Below, in pieces: positions 1 through 7,445 of a DNA stretch of 37,697 bases. Source of the stretch: an uncultured Anaerolineae bacterium (lineage in GTDB: Bacteria > Chloroflexota > Anaerolineae > J036 > Brachytrichaceae); assembly GCA_938028725.1 (NCBI GenBank), contig CALIMH010000011.1:1-37697 (forward strand). Direction: 5' to 3'. Position numbers and translations under genes: made by a program. Under the pieces are notes generated by a model. It saw only the letters and a list, made by a program, of their open reading frames with translations, was not told the DNA's origin and did no database searches. Each line of letters opens with the position of its first letter. The stretch's first letter is position 1.

Positions 1-337
1 GCCACACATTCCACATGTGAATGACCGCCGGCACATACCAGCCGAATAGTGCGCGCGTCAAAATCCATAAGGCGTTTGCCAGCGGCCGCGAGGCGGCGCC
101 GCCGATGGACCAGTCGGCAGTAAAGACAGTGAGCAGCGTGAAGCGGTTCATCAATTGAATGTTGACGGCGTCGTCGTGGACGAGCATGAGCCGAACTGCC
201 GGCGCATAAACGGCGAAGACGATGAGGAGCAGCATAGTGCCGGCATATAGTCGTGGGATTATCGAGGCGCGCCTGCGCACATTGCGCAGCGCCGGCAATA
301 GCCAACTCTGCTCGGTCGTATATGACAAAGGACACAT
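1..337 (-). CDS. Membrane glycosyltransferase-like protein, N-terminal part (cut by window edge)
   Basis: Reading the minus strand from the ATG at 337-335 gives 112 open codons to the left edge. An in-frame TAG lies two codons upstream, so this is the first possible ATG. After a basic N-terminus there is a hydrophobic segment (about residues 34-52, MLLLIVFAVYAPAV), then a loop with LVHDDAVN and a TADWSIGG stretch, then more hydrophobic sequence. An acidic pair just after the first membrane segment is typical of GT-C fold membrane glycosyltransferases (PMT/GT39 or GT87-like), where it lies in the first periplasmic loop. No good ribosome-binding site is visible. The family assignment rests on about a quarter of the protein and is tentative; that it is coding is supported by the hydrophobic pattern and lack of stops. 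Confidence 0.6.
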   Translation of the reverse strand, partial: MCPLSYTTEQSWLLPALRNVRRRASIIPRLYAGTMLLLIVFAVYAPAVRLMLVHDDAVNIQLMNRFTLLTVFTADWSIGGAASRPLANALWILTRALFGWYVPAVIHMWNVW

Positions 338-869
338 GGCTAGCCCGGTGGCAGGATAATCAGGTTGTTTATGGTCACAGTCAGCAGACTTATTGCACGC
401 GACGATGGCTGCCGCGCGTTGTCCCTACCTACAAAGCCGTATTGCGAACACGTCGCCCCATACATTTGGCTGAGCTTAGTCACCGTCCTGGCTGCGGACT
501 TGCGGTTGCGTCGGCTCGACTTAATAGACTTTCGCAATGAGAATATCGCGCAGACGGATAGACAGGAGTACATCCGTCAGCTTGGCGAAAGGTGATCTCA
601 TCTATCAAGCGTTTGAGCTACAGCTTCTCGCCCAGACCATAGCACGATCGCCCGCGCGTCTACACACTGAGTGCTACTATACACCACACCATCCTGACAA
701 AGGTGCAAGTCGCAAGGCAACGGGGTGCGCGATCGCCCGTGCGTCTACGCATTGGCAGCTACCACTGGCGGACGTTCGAAATGTCCCCGTCCGTCTTTCG
801 GATGGCGCATTGACCGATGCCGTGGACATTCCCTTGGCGTTGGTTCTCCCGCCTCCATGAAGCGATACA
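338..869. other. Gene-free stretch between divergent genes
   Basis: Several short open frames exist here on both strands, but none has a recognisable domain, a signal peptide or a ribosome-binding site. I see no RNA gene. The one structure noted is an imperfect direct repeat near 642 and 727, listed separately. Confidence 0.5.
642..760. repeat. Imperfect direct repeat, two copies about 85 bp apart
   Basis: The sequence around 642-675 (GCACGATCGCCCGCGCGTCT and on) recurs with a few changes at 727-760 (GCGCGATCGCCCGTGCGTCT and on). About 19 of the first 22 bases agree and weaker similarity continues through a GC(T/A)AC motif. The function is unknown; it could be a local duplication or a binding-site pair. 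Confidence 0.4.
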
Positions 870-1271
870 ATGGGAAACAAATCACCAATGGTTGGCGCTT
901 TGGCGCGTCGCCTCGTTTGCTCGCCGGCTGCTGCCCTGGGCTGTGTTGTCATCGCGCATGTCCTGCTCTCCGCGTTATTTGCCTTGACTCTGCCCGCCTT
1001 GGAGTCTTACGACGAGCCGGGACATTACGCCTACATCCGCTTCGTGGGTCGCGCAGAGGCCTTTGCGCCACCTCAGCGGGACTTCTCCATCATCTTCGGA
1101 GATGGACAAGAGGACTACGTCGAAATGGTGGGTTATCTTTTGCCATCGCCTTACGCTCACAAGGGAGGGGTAATGGAAGTGTTCGCTTTTTGGCGCGCGC
1201 TGCAGCCGATCCCGGAACGGTATATGCTCAGGCTGGAGGGATTTAGTCGCGAGGGGCTGTCGCAGCTATGA
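870..1271 (+). pseudogene. Truncated membrane protein (DUF2142/GT-C-like N-terminus)
   Basis: The 133-codon frame encodes a short basic start, one hydrophobic segment (about residues 20-44) and then ESYDEPGHYAYIRFV. This DEP-H-Y/F-x-Y-x-R-x-V pattern is the hallmark of the first loop in large Chloroflexota membrane proteins of the DUF2142 and related GT-C glycosyltransferase families, normally 450-700 residues. Here the frame stops after 133 codons, and its last codons overlap the 3' end of the decayed IS5-type transposase on the other strand. I read this as the 5' stub of a larger gene broken by the insertion, possibly with further internal loss after residue 75, where the similarity fades. 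The start could be 870 or the in-frame ATG at 888. Confidence 0.5.
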
Positions 1272-1935
1272 GTCACAAGCGGAGAGGCGCGCGAGGCGTC
1301 TGACCATCAAGTGCACCATTGCAGCATAGATGAGCGCCTCGCTCGTCTCGGTTAGCGCTTCATGGTCCTTGCTTAGCCGGCGATACTGACCTAACCCTGC
1401 AACCGTGCGCTCAACAACCCAACGCCGCCGCAGCGCCCGAAACCCGGCCTCTTTTGCCTGTTGCGCTTGATGATTTCAAGCAATCAGCCACAAGTAGTTC
1501 TGCCCCACGTCTCGAGCTGACCCGCATAGCCGCCATCAGCCCCAATCAGGCGCGGATTGGGCAAGCAGGCCTTGACCTTCTCCAGGACGAGCTTGGCACC
1601 ACCCCTACTCTGCACATCCGCTTACTGGCATCATATCCCTGCAGCCCCCTTTTCTTGACTATCCAAAACAGCAGCGCTGCGTTAGGAATCTCGGCCCAAA
1701 GCAACTCAGAGCTCGGCGCAGAAGTGAGGGGAGACGGTCTTCCATGGAGGCTGGTCTTGGGGAGGCATACGCCACGAACAGCCGCTCCGTAGCGTGTAGA
1801 GAATCGCATTCACGATTTCGCAGAAGAGATGAACCCGATGGCAACTGCGCATCAACTGGCGTTTGGAAAGATGAGGCTCAATCAGTCGTCATTCAGCATC
1901 TGGTAGGTCGATGGGATACGGCTTTCGCTCCTTCT
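1266..1935 (-). mobile_element. Decayed IS5-family insertion sequence (transposase pseudogene)
   Basis: Minus-strand translation gives an almost complete but broken IS5-type DDE transposase. The N-terminal part reads KPYPIDLPDAE, then a stop at about 1885, then RLIEPHLSKRQ, VNAILYTLRSGCSWRMPP and PPWKTV. Then come AAVLDSQ (first catalytic Asp), ADVQSRGGAKLVLEKV and LIGADGGYAG (second Asp) and, in a shifted frame, [19 protein letters not shown] (catalytic Glu) to the end at 1266. At least five in-frame stops, a frameshift near 1440-1480 and several small deletions (around YHYFRRW, SVKTT and KVKGRKRH of typical family members) rule out function. I could not identify the terminal inverted repeats or target-site duplication with confidence, so the outer limits are approximate. 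Confidence 0.85.
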
Positions 1936-1937
1936 GT

Positions 1938-1964
1938 TTGCTGTTTGGTCATAAACAATAAAAT
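1938..1964 (+). promoter_or_regulatory. Possible promoter of the GT39-like gene
   Basis: TTGCTG (1938-1943) and TAAAAT (1959-1964) are separated by 15 bp in a locally AT-rich patch just before the ATG at 1984. The short spacing makes this a weak call. It would give a leader of about a dozen bases without a Shine-Dalgarno sequence. Confidence 0.3.
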
Positions 1965-1983
1965 TCCATTGCTCGTTTTCATC

Positions 1984-4050
1984 ATGCGGCTACAACGACG
2001 CAAGAGGCTCGCTACGAGCTTGTCGGTAATTGGCCTAGTGGTAGCGGCGCTGCTCTACCTCAGTGTTGCGCTTGCGAATCTCAGCTTGCCTGGTCCAAAC
2101 TACGATGAGGTAGCAGACGCAATTCCTGCGCTGGAGCTGATGCGCGGCGAATGGCCGGCCAGCGCGCTGAAGACTATTCGACTCTTCGGTCAACCTGTGC
2201 CGATCATGATGCTGCACTACATCGGACCGACCTCGATCTACACCAGCCTGGCTGGATTTGCGCTGTTCGGCGTCTCTGTGGAATCACTGCGATTGACGCA
2301 GACCCTCGTCGGCCTTTTCACCCTAGCTTTCCTTTGGGCACTGGGTCGCTGTTGGTTTGATGCGAGAGTTGCTGCGCTGGCCGTTGTGCTAGCTGCTACA
2401 TCTCCCACTTTTGTGTGGTGGCATCGCGCCGGCGCATTCTTTTCATCCCCGATGTTGCCGCTTTCCCTAGGAGTGCTGCTGCTTCTGACAGCGTGGCGTC
2501 GCTCAGGGCGTCATGGGCTGCTCATTGCAGCCTGCTTTGTGTTTGGGCTTGGGTGCACAACCAAGTTGCTGTTTTTCTGGCTGCTGGCGCCGCTCGCCCT
2601 TGTTACGCTCATCACATCCAATCGAGGACAGTGCCCATCTCAGCCTCGTGAGTTCCCGTTGCGGGTGTGGGTAGGTTGCGCGATCGCTTTTTGTGTGGGA
2701 TGGTCACCGTTTATTGTGCACAACATTCCAACTGGGGATGCGCTGCGCTTCATCGCGCAGAACCTACTGCGCTCGCAGCTTTATGGCCACAACAATTTGG
2801 ATGTCGTCGCCAATACCATCTTTCAGGCCGGTCAACTCTTTCGGGTCGCCAGCGGTGATACCATCGAATTCAACGCGCCGGCTCCTCTGCCGCTCGCCGG
2901 CCTCGCGCTTGTGCTCAGCCTGCTCTACACAGCGCTGTGGCTGCGACGCAAGTTCGGCACATCTACGCCCACTTACACCCCGCGTTTGTTTCTGTTGAGC
3001 AGCGTAGCAGTGATCGTGCCCCTTGCCACCTTCAGCGTTACTTCGATCGGCGGTCGGCATCTTTTTATCTTGCTGCCAATTGTGATGTTGCTCATCGCGA
3101 GCACGATAGGGGATGGTTTTAGTACCCACGCGCCTCCTGTTGCGCGCATCATCAGCGCGGTCGCGGCCGTTTCACTGGTGATAAATGGTTTGAGCGGCAA
3201 CCTGGCAGTTTTGCAGTTCTTCGAGCGAACGGGCGGTCGCGCACTATGGTCGGATGCGAGTTATCGGCTTGCTGCTGCGTTGGAGCTTGACTTTGCCGGT
3301 CGGCCGGTGATTGCAATGGATTGGGGCTTCGAGCGGAACGTTGCCCTGATCACTCAGGGCCGCGTGCGAATGCGAGAAGCGTTCGAGTACGCGCAGCAAC
3401 CTTCCGAGCGCTTTATTGTGCTCAGCCAAGTGCTTCTGAGAACACCGGAGCACATCTACCTCTTCCACGCCCCGCACACAACAGCTTTTGGCGGCCACTG
3501 GGAGCGCTTCGAGCGCGCGGCACTGAAGTCGCACATGCAGCTCGTGCCACTGGCGGTCATCCGTGAGCGCGACGGCATGACCCACACGCTCATTTATGAG
3601 GCGCAGCCGGCCCCGCGCACGTTTGAGCCGCCTAACCTGACCGATCCGCGCAACGCAAGGCTCGCCAGCGGCGTGGCGCTGCTGGGCGGCGAGGTGCGCT
3701 ACGACGCAGCACAGCGCGAGGTGGCCGTTATGCTCTACTGGCAGGCGCTCACCGAGCCGCTCCCCGACGACACCGTGCTGTTGCACATCGTGAACCAATC
3801 CACCGGCGAGGTGGTGCTGGCAGCCGACACGCAGCCGGTCTACGGCGCTTATCCGTTCCCGCGCTGGCGGCGCGGCGAGGTGGTGCTCGACCCGCACTGG
3901 GTGACGCTGCCGGAGGGGCTGCCGCCGGGCATATATCAAGTGCGCGTCGGCGCTTACGACCCTCAGACCATGCAGCGGCGCGCAATTGACGACCCACGCA
4001 ATGACGCCGACGGTGATAGCTTGATGTTGCAGACATTCGAGCTGCGCTGA
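1984..4050 (+). CDS. GT39-like membrane glycosyltransferase with C-terminal beta-sandwich domain
   Basis: This 688-residue protein starts with a basic stretch and a membrane helix (about 10-35), followed by LPGPNYDEVADAIPALELM, the acidic first-loop motif of dolichyl-phosphate-mannose-type (PMT_2/GT39) transferases. About ten hydrophobic segments follow up to residue 395, then a soluble region. The last 130 residues (from about 560) contain LYWQALTEPLPDDTVLLHIV and PRWRRGEVV..PHWVTLPEGLPPGIYQVRVGAYD, a beta-sandwich module I recognise from many Chloroflexota membrane glycosyltransferases. The family transfers sugars from lipid-linked donors on the outer face of the membrane; donor and acceptor are unknown here. 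The frame is open further upstream (to 1744), but that part lies in the dead transposase, so the ATG at 1984 is the sensible start. GC content rises sharply over the last 450 bp. Confidence 0.8.
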   Translation: MRLQRRKRLATSLSVIGLVVAALLYLSVALANLSLPGPNYDEVADAIPALELMRGEWPASALKTIRLFGQPVPIMMLHYIGPTSIYTSLAGFALFGVSVESLRLTQTLVGLFTLAFLWALGRCWFDARVAALAVVLAATSPTFVWWHRAGAFFSSPMLPLSLGVLLLLTAWRRSGRHGLLIAACFVFGLGCTTKLLFFWLLAPLALVTLITSNRGQCPSQPREFPLRVWVGCAIAFCVGWSPFIVHNIPTGDALRFIAQNLLRSQLYGHNNLDVVANTIFQAGQLFRVASGDTIEFNAPAPLPLAGLALVLSLLYTALWLRRKFGTSTPTYTPRLFLLSSVAVIVPLATFSVTSIGGRHLFILLPIVMLLIASTIGDGFSTHAPPVARIISAVAAVSLVINGLSGNLAVLQFFERTGGRALWSDASYRLAAALELDFAGRPVIAMDWGFERNVALITQGRVRMREAFEYAQQPSERFIVLSQVLLRTPEHIYLFHAPHTTAFGGHWERFERAALKSHMQLVPLAVIRERDGMTHTLIYEAQPAPRTFEPPNLTDPRNARLASGVALLGGEVRYDAAQREVAVMLYWQALTEPLPDDTVLLHIVNQSTGEVVLAADTQPVYGAYPFPRWRRGEVVLDPHWVTLPEGLPPGIYQVRVGAYDPQTMQRRAIDDPRNDADGDSLMLQTFELR

Positions 4051-4087
4051 ACGCATCTATGCCACGTCGGCGGACTGGCCGACGCTG

Positions 4088-4402
4088 ATGGTGCAGACAG
4101 CCGCCGGCCAAGCGCTGCCGCGCTTGTTGCCGGCCGAGTGGATCGCGCCGGTACGCATTGCTGTGACGGTCGCGCTTGCGCTGTCGTGCCTGGCACTCGC
4201 ACGGACGCACAGCGGCGCGCCCGAAGCGCCGGCATTGGATGGGACCGCGCTTGTCGCGCTGGTGGCCGTTGCGACGTTCTGCACCCTCAGCGGCAAGTTC
4301 CCGCCGCCTTATCCGACCACTGTGACGCCCATTGTGCTTGCGGCGGTCGGTGCGGCTGTTGCCGGCGCATCGTCACGCAGGCCGGCAGCAGTGAGGCCGT
4401 GA
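4088..4402 (+). pseudogene. Short membrane-protein remnant, possibly a GT87-type C-terminus
   Basis: This 104-codon frame holds two hydrophobic segments (about residues 23-40 and 53-66) and then LSGKFPPPYPTTVTPIVLAAV. The order TALVALVAVATFCTLSGK..P-Y resembles the end of DUF2029/GT87-like membrane mannosyltransferases, where a SxKxxSPQYLxWLLPL motif follows such a helix. That motif is degenerate here. No ribosome-binding site precedes the ATG, and the frame begins 37 bp after the preceding gene. It is best viewed as a decayed gene end or a chance frame in GC-rich DNA. Confidence 0.3.
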
Positions 4403-4477
4403 CGAACATCACCGCCCTGAGGTTGGGCTAAGCAGCCTGGGTTGTGTATAGCCGCAGGCCGCAGCCGGCTTACGCTG

Positions 4478-4486
4478 TGCTACAAT
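4478..4486 (+). promoter_or_regulatory. Extended -10 promoter of the aromatic operon
   Basis: TGCTACAAT (TG at 4478-4479, TACAAT at 4481-4486) matches the extended -10 consensus. No clear -35 box is seen at the usual distance, as expected for extended -10 promoters. Transcription would start near 4492, about 17 bases before the leader-peptide ATG. Confidence 0.5.
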
Positions 4487-4508
4487 ACCGTTACAAACGA
4501 TCACGAGT

Positions 4509-4598
4509 ATGTCGCGCTACTTTAGCTTCTTTAGCTGGTACGGCTACTTTGCCGCAGGGCAAGTGGAGCGGGCTGTAGTGCGGCCTCGTGACGTCTGA
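4509..4598 (+). CDS. Aromatic-rich leader peptide of a transcription attenuator
   Basis: This is a 29-codon open frame starting at the ATG at 4509 and ending at TGA 4596-4598. Residues 4-14 read YFSFFSWYGYF: four Phe, three Tyr and one Trp among eleven codons, followed by an ordinary stretch rich in Ala, Val and Arg. It lies between a promoter-like -10 element and a strong terminator-type stem-loop, directly upstream of a DAHP synthase gene. This is the arrangement of amino-acid-biosynthesis leader peptides such as those of E. coli trp and pheA. Ribosomes would stall at these codons when charged tRNA for Phe, Tyr or Trp is scarce. The Shine-Dalgarno signal is weak (GAG at 4505-4507). The coding potential cannot be tested statistically at this length, but the codon clustering together with the context makes chance unlikely. 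Confidence 0.8.
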   Translation: MSRYFSFFSWYGYFAAGQVERAVVRPRDV

Positions 4599-4632
4599 AA
4601 CCTAGATGGGTTATCCAGGTGGTTAGGACGAG
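4551..4632 (+). promoter_or_regulatory. Alternative RNA pairings (pause hairpin and antiterminator) of the attenuator
   Basis: Hand folding shows GCCGCA (4551-4556), just after the aromatic codons, pairing perfectly with TGCGGC (4579-4584). The adjoining CTCGT (4585-4589) is complementary to ACGAG (4628-4632), which forms the base of the terminator's 5' arm. A ribosome stalled on the Phe/Tyr/Trp codons would cover 4551-4556, free the 4579-4589 segment and let it pair with 4628-4632, weakening the terminator. This is the classical 1:2, 2:3, 3:4 logic. The pairings are visible; their use is inferred. Confidence 0.5.
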
Positions 4633-4681
4633 AAGGGCGCAGAGCAGCCAGCTCCGCGCCCTTCTCGCGTTATTAGTGTTT
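4628..4681 (+). terminator. Attenuator terminator upstream of the DAHP synthase genes
   Basis: CGAGAAGGGCGC (4629-4640) and GCGCCCTTCTCG (4656-4667) form a perfect 12-bp stem. It is extended beyond one A/C mismatch by GAGC/GCTC closing a 5-base AGCCA loop. The following tract, CGTTATTAGTGTTT, is T-rich but interrupted. The stem ends 29 bp before the aroG start and after the leader peptide, so it can only act as a conditional terminator for the operon. Confidence 0.75.
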
Positions 4682-4696
4682 GAACATGGAGCGTTG

Positions 4697-5818
4697 ATGA
4701 TGGAGCGATACAAGGTTGATGATGTGCGCATTCGAGAGATCAAAGAGCTGATGACACCGAAGCAGCTCATGCACGAGTTCGCTGCCACGCCAGAGGTGGA
4801 GGCGCTGGTCTATGAAACGCGCCAGGCCATCCACAACATTGTGCACGGCTTTGACCACCGCTTGCTAGTCGTAGTAGGTCCATGCAGCGTTCACGACGTG
4901 AACGCTGCTATGGACTATGCACAACGACTTAAGCCAGTGCGTGACCGCCTCAGCGATGCGCTGGAGATAGTGATGCGGGTGTACTTCGAGAAGCCTCGAA
5001 CTACTGTCGGTTGGAAGGGCTTGATCAACGATCCTGACCTCGACGGATCGTTCCGTATCAACAAGGGCCTGCGATTGGCGCGTGAGTTGCTTTTGAATAT
5101 CAATAAGCTTGGTCTGCCTGCTGCAACAGAGTATCTAGATACCATCTCGCCACAGTACATCGCTGACTTGATCTCTTGGGCAGCTATCGGCGCGCGCACG
5201 GCAGAATCGCAGGTGCATCGTGAGCTGGCTAGCGGCCTTTCTTGCCCGGTTGGCTTCAAGAATGGCACAGACGGCAACATCAAGATCGCTGTGGATGCCG
5301 TCAAGGCAGCGCGCCGGCCTCACCATTTCTTATCCGTTACCAAGGGTGGCATCAGCGCGATTGTGCATACTGCGGGCAACGAGGATTGCCATATTGTGCT
5401 GCGCGGCGGCAAAATGCCAAACTACGACGCCGCCAGCGTGAACGCAGCCGCTGAGCAGTTGCAGCGCGAGGGCCTGAACCCTTTTCTCATGGTGGATTGT
5501 TCACACGGCAACAGCAACAAAGACCATGAGCGACAAAGGTTGGTAGCAATAGATGTTGCCCGCCAGATCGCAGAGGGACAGCGGGCCATCGCTGGCGTGA
5601 TGATGGAGTCCAATATCGTGGCAGGCAGGCAGGATATTGTCCCAGGCTGCCCGCTGGAATACGGCAAGAGTGTAACCGATGCGTGCATTGGCTGGGAAGA
5701 TACTGTCTCGTTGTTGGAGACGCTGGCGGATGCCGTGCGAACGCGATGCAGCTTGCTGAGTCGCACGGCCGCATCGAGTCTCACCGCTGTGTCCCTAAAC
5801 GGCGCGACGGCTAACTGA
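4697..5818 (+). CDS. aroG: DAHP synthase, AroG-type (class I alpha)
   Basis: 3-Deoxy-D-arabino-heptulosonate 7-phosphate synthase condenses phosphoenolpyruvate and erythrose 4-phosphate, the first step of the shikimate pathway. The 373-residue product aligns from memory over its whole length with E. coli AroG: an N-terminal DDVRIREIKEL segment, LLVVVGPCSVHD (about residue 60), RVYFEKPRTTVGWKGLINDP, SWAAIGARTAESQVHRELASGLSCPVGFKNGTDG, CHIVLRGG, and ITDACIGWED-like VTDACIGWEDT near the end. Metal and substrate residues of the family (Cys of GPCS, His of SQVHRE, His of DCSHGNSNK, Asp of TDACIG) are present. GGAG (4688-4691) precedes tandem ATGs at 4697 and 4700; either could start. An upstream extension in frame runs through the attenuator stem and is not credible. 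It is the first structural gene after the aromatic leader. Confidence 0.95.
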   Translation: MMERYKVDDVRIREIKELMTPKQLMHEFAATPEVEALVYETRQAIHNIVHGFDHRLLVVVGPCSVHDVNAAMDYAQRLKPVRDRLSDALEIVMRVYFEKPRTTVGWKGLINDPDLDGSFRINKGLRLARELLLNINKLGLPAATEYLDTISPQYIADLISWAAIGARTAESQVHRELASGLSCPVGFKNGTDGNIKIAVDAVKAARRPHHFLSVTKGGISAIVHTAGNEDCHIVLRGGKMPNYDAASVNAAAEQLQREGLNPFLMVDCSHGNSNKDHERQRLVAIDVARQIAEGQRAIAGVMMESNIVAGRQDIVPGCPLEYGKSVTDACIGWEDTVSLLETLADAVRTRCSLLSRTAASSLTAVSLNGATAN

Positions 5819-5871
5819 AGGCTGAAGGCGAGGTGATGACTTTTACTCTCAACTAAGGTGAGGAGAAGACC

Positions 5872-6897
5872 ATGGTCATTGTGATGAAAGCTGGTGCTAC
5901 AGCGTCTGAGGTGGCAGGTGTGATCCGCCACATCGAGTCCATCGGCATGAAGGCTCATCTCTCTGAGGGCGAAGAGCGCACCATTATCGGCATGGTGGGT
6001 GATGAGCGGCCGATTGACCCCGCGACGCTGGAGTTGCTCGATGGTGTGGAGCGTGTGTTGCCGATCTTGCGGCCGTTCAAGTTGGCCAGCCGCGACTTCA
6101 AGAAGCAGAACACACTCATCGAGCTGCGCGTCAAGCAGACCACGATCCACATCGGCAACAACCGTCTAGCGATGATGGCCGGGCCGTGCTCTGTCGAGAG
6201 CCGTGAACAAATCATGGAGACTGCTCGCCTTGTGCGGGAAGCGGGGGCCACAATCTTGCGAGGAGGGGCGTTTAAGCCGCGCACATCACCCTACGCTTTC
6301 CAGGGACATGGCGAACAGGCGCTCCGCTGGTTAGCTGAAGCGCGCGAAGCATACGGCTTAGCTATCGTGACAGAAGTGATGTCGCCTGAACAAGTGCCTT
6401 TGGTGGCGAAATACGCCGACATTCTCCAGGTGGGCGCTCGTAACATGCAAAACTTCCCGCTGCTACATGCGGTTGGTGAGGCTCACAAGCCAGTGCTGCT
6501 GAAGCGCGGCCTATGCGCCACTCTGGAGGAGCTGCTCATGGCTGCGGAATACATCCTCTCGCACGGCAACTACGACGTGATGTTGTGTGAGCGCGGCATC
6601 CGAACGTTCGAGAAATACACCCGCAACACGCTAGACATCAACGCTGTGCCGGTCTTGAAAGAGCTCTCTCATCTGCCGGTAATTGTGGACCCTAGCCATG
6701 GTACAGGCAAATGGGAGTATGTGACGCCGGTGGCTAGGGCTGCGGTCGCTGCGGGTGCTGATGGACTCATCGTAGAAGTGCATCCTGACCCCGCTAACGC
6801 GCTCTCGGATGGCGCACAGTCGCTCACCCCAAGCCGCTATTGCCAACTAGTTGAGGAGGTGCGTAGGGTGGCTTGGGCAGTGGGACGCGATGTGTGA
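5872..6897 (+). CDS. aroF: DAHP synthase, AroF-type (class I beta, with N-terminal ferredoxin-like domain)
   Basis: This 341-residue protein catalyses the same reaction as its upstream neighbour but belongs to the other class I subgroup. Residues 1-70 ([41 protein letters not shown]) form the ferredoxin-like regulatory domain known from the Thermotoga maritima enzyme. The TIM barrel follows with [14 protein letters not shown] (about 102), [65 protein letters not shown] and [14 protein letters not shown] strong ribosome-binding site (GGTGAGGAG, 5857-5865) lies 6 bp before the ATG. The 53-bp gap from aroG holds no terminator, so both genes should share the attenuated transcript. In the family, the N-terminal domain mediates feedback inhibition by Tyr (or Phe). 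Confidence 0.95.
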   Translation: MVIVMKAGATASEVAGVIRHIESIGMKAHLSEGEERTIIGMVGDERPIDPATLELLDGVERVLPILRPFKLASRDFKKQNTLIELRVKQTTIHIGNNRLAMMAGPCSVESREQIMETARLVREAGATILRGGAFKPRTSPYAFQGHGEQALRWLAEAREAYGLAIVTEVMSPEQVPLVAKYADILQVGARNMQNFPLLHAVGEAHKPVLLKRGLCATLEELLMAAEYILSHGNYDVMLCERGIRTFEKYTRNTLDINAVPVLKELSHLPVIVDPSHGTGKWEYVTPVARAAVAAGADGLIVEVHPDPANALSDGAQSLTPSRYCQLVEEVRRVAWAVGRDV

Positions 6898-7013
6898 ATC
6901 GTTTTGCAGTGAGTTTGCTATGGATCGCAAAGCTCTCTTAACTCAGCATTCATGCAGCGATCACAGATGATTGGCATAAGGTCTGGCGAGAATCCGAGAC
7001 GGGAGGTTGAGCA

Positions 7014-7250
7014 GTGAATCGGCAGGTGCTGGAAAATGCGATTGCGTATATTCGCCGTGAGCTAACGCGTATTCATCACGAGTTGACGTGTGCTGATGGG
7101 GCGCAGGCGGACGCGCTGCTGGTGCGGCGTGCACGCCTCACCGCTGAGTTGGAGCGCCTGGAGTCCATTCGTTACACTGTGTTGCCGGCGATGGCCTCGA
7201 GCAGCGAGGGCCAACCTAGTTCAAGCGCGGCTGTAGCTCCGCGAAATTGA
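7014..7250 (+). CDS. Small coiled-coil protein of unknown function
   Basis: A GTG start at 7014 with a good ribosome-binding site (GGGAGG, 7001-7006) begins a 78-residue protein. Residues 3-55 are strongly helical and charged with heptad-like Leu/Ile spacing (VLENAIAYIRREL, LLVRRARLTAELERLESI), followed by a Ser/Ala-rich tail. It follows aroF after 116 bp and precedes a strong hairpin, so it may be the last gene of the operon. I do not recognise a family; its link to aromatic metabolism is only positional. Confidence 0.6.
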   Translation: MNRQVLENAIAYIRRELTRIHHELTCADGAQADALLVRRARLTAELERLESIRYTVLPAMASSSEGQPSSSAAVAPRN

Positions 7251-7265
7251 AGTGACAGATGCGCA

Positions 7266-7299
7266 AAGCGGGCTTGCTCAGGAATGAGCAAGCCCGCTT
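7266..7299. terminator. Strong bidirectional hairpin terminator
   Basis: AAGCGGGCTTGCTC (7266-7279) and GAGCAAGCCCGCTT (7286-7299) form a perfect 14-bp stem with a 6-base AGGAAT loop. It separates the aromatic operon (plus) from tRNA-Arg and leuC (minus), which converge on it. T-rich tracts on both sides are short, so termination may be imperfect. Confidence 0.75.
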
Positions 7300-7306
7300 G
7301 CTGTCT

Positions 7307-7378
7307 TGCCCCTACGCAGACTCGAACTGCGATCTACGGCTCCGGAGGCCGGCGCTCTATCCGTTGAGCTATAGGGGC
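7307..7378 (-). tRNA. tRNA-Arg (anticodon CCG)
   Basis: The minus strand folds as a cloverleaf: acceptor GCCCCTA/TAGGGGC, D-arm with GCTC/GAGC, anticodon loop CTCCGGA with anticodon CCG, T-arm CGCAG-TTCGAGT-CTGCG and discriminator A. The first anticodon-stem pair is a C/T mismatch; all other stems pair. CCA is not encoded. It decodes CGG. Confidence 0.95.
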
Positions 7379-7388
7379 GCACATCCCA

Positions 7389-7394
7389 ATTCTA
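7389..7394 (-). promoter_or_regulatory. -10 element of tRNA-Arg
   Basis: TAGAAT on the minus strand lies 10 bp before the mature 5' end of the tRNA. No clear -35 box is seen. Co-transcription from leuC, whose stop is 67 bp upstream, is also possible. Confidence 0.35.
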
Positions 7395-7445
7395 CCGAAT
7401 CTTGACTTTCTGGACGTGCTTTGAGTTGAGAAGTTGCCTCTGTCG

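Noticed and set aside
3244..4056. Long open frame on the minus strand (270 codons)
   Set aside because: It is antisense to the end of the GT39-like gene in GC-rich DNA and has no domain; the plus-strand gene has clear motifs.
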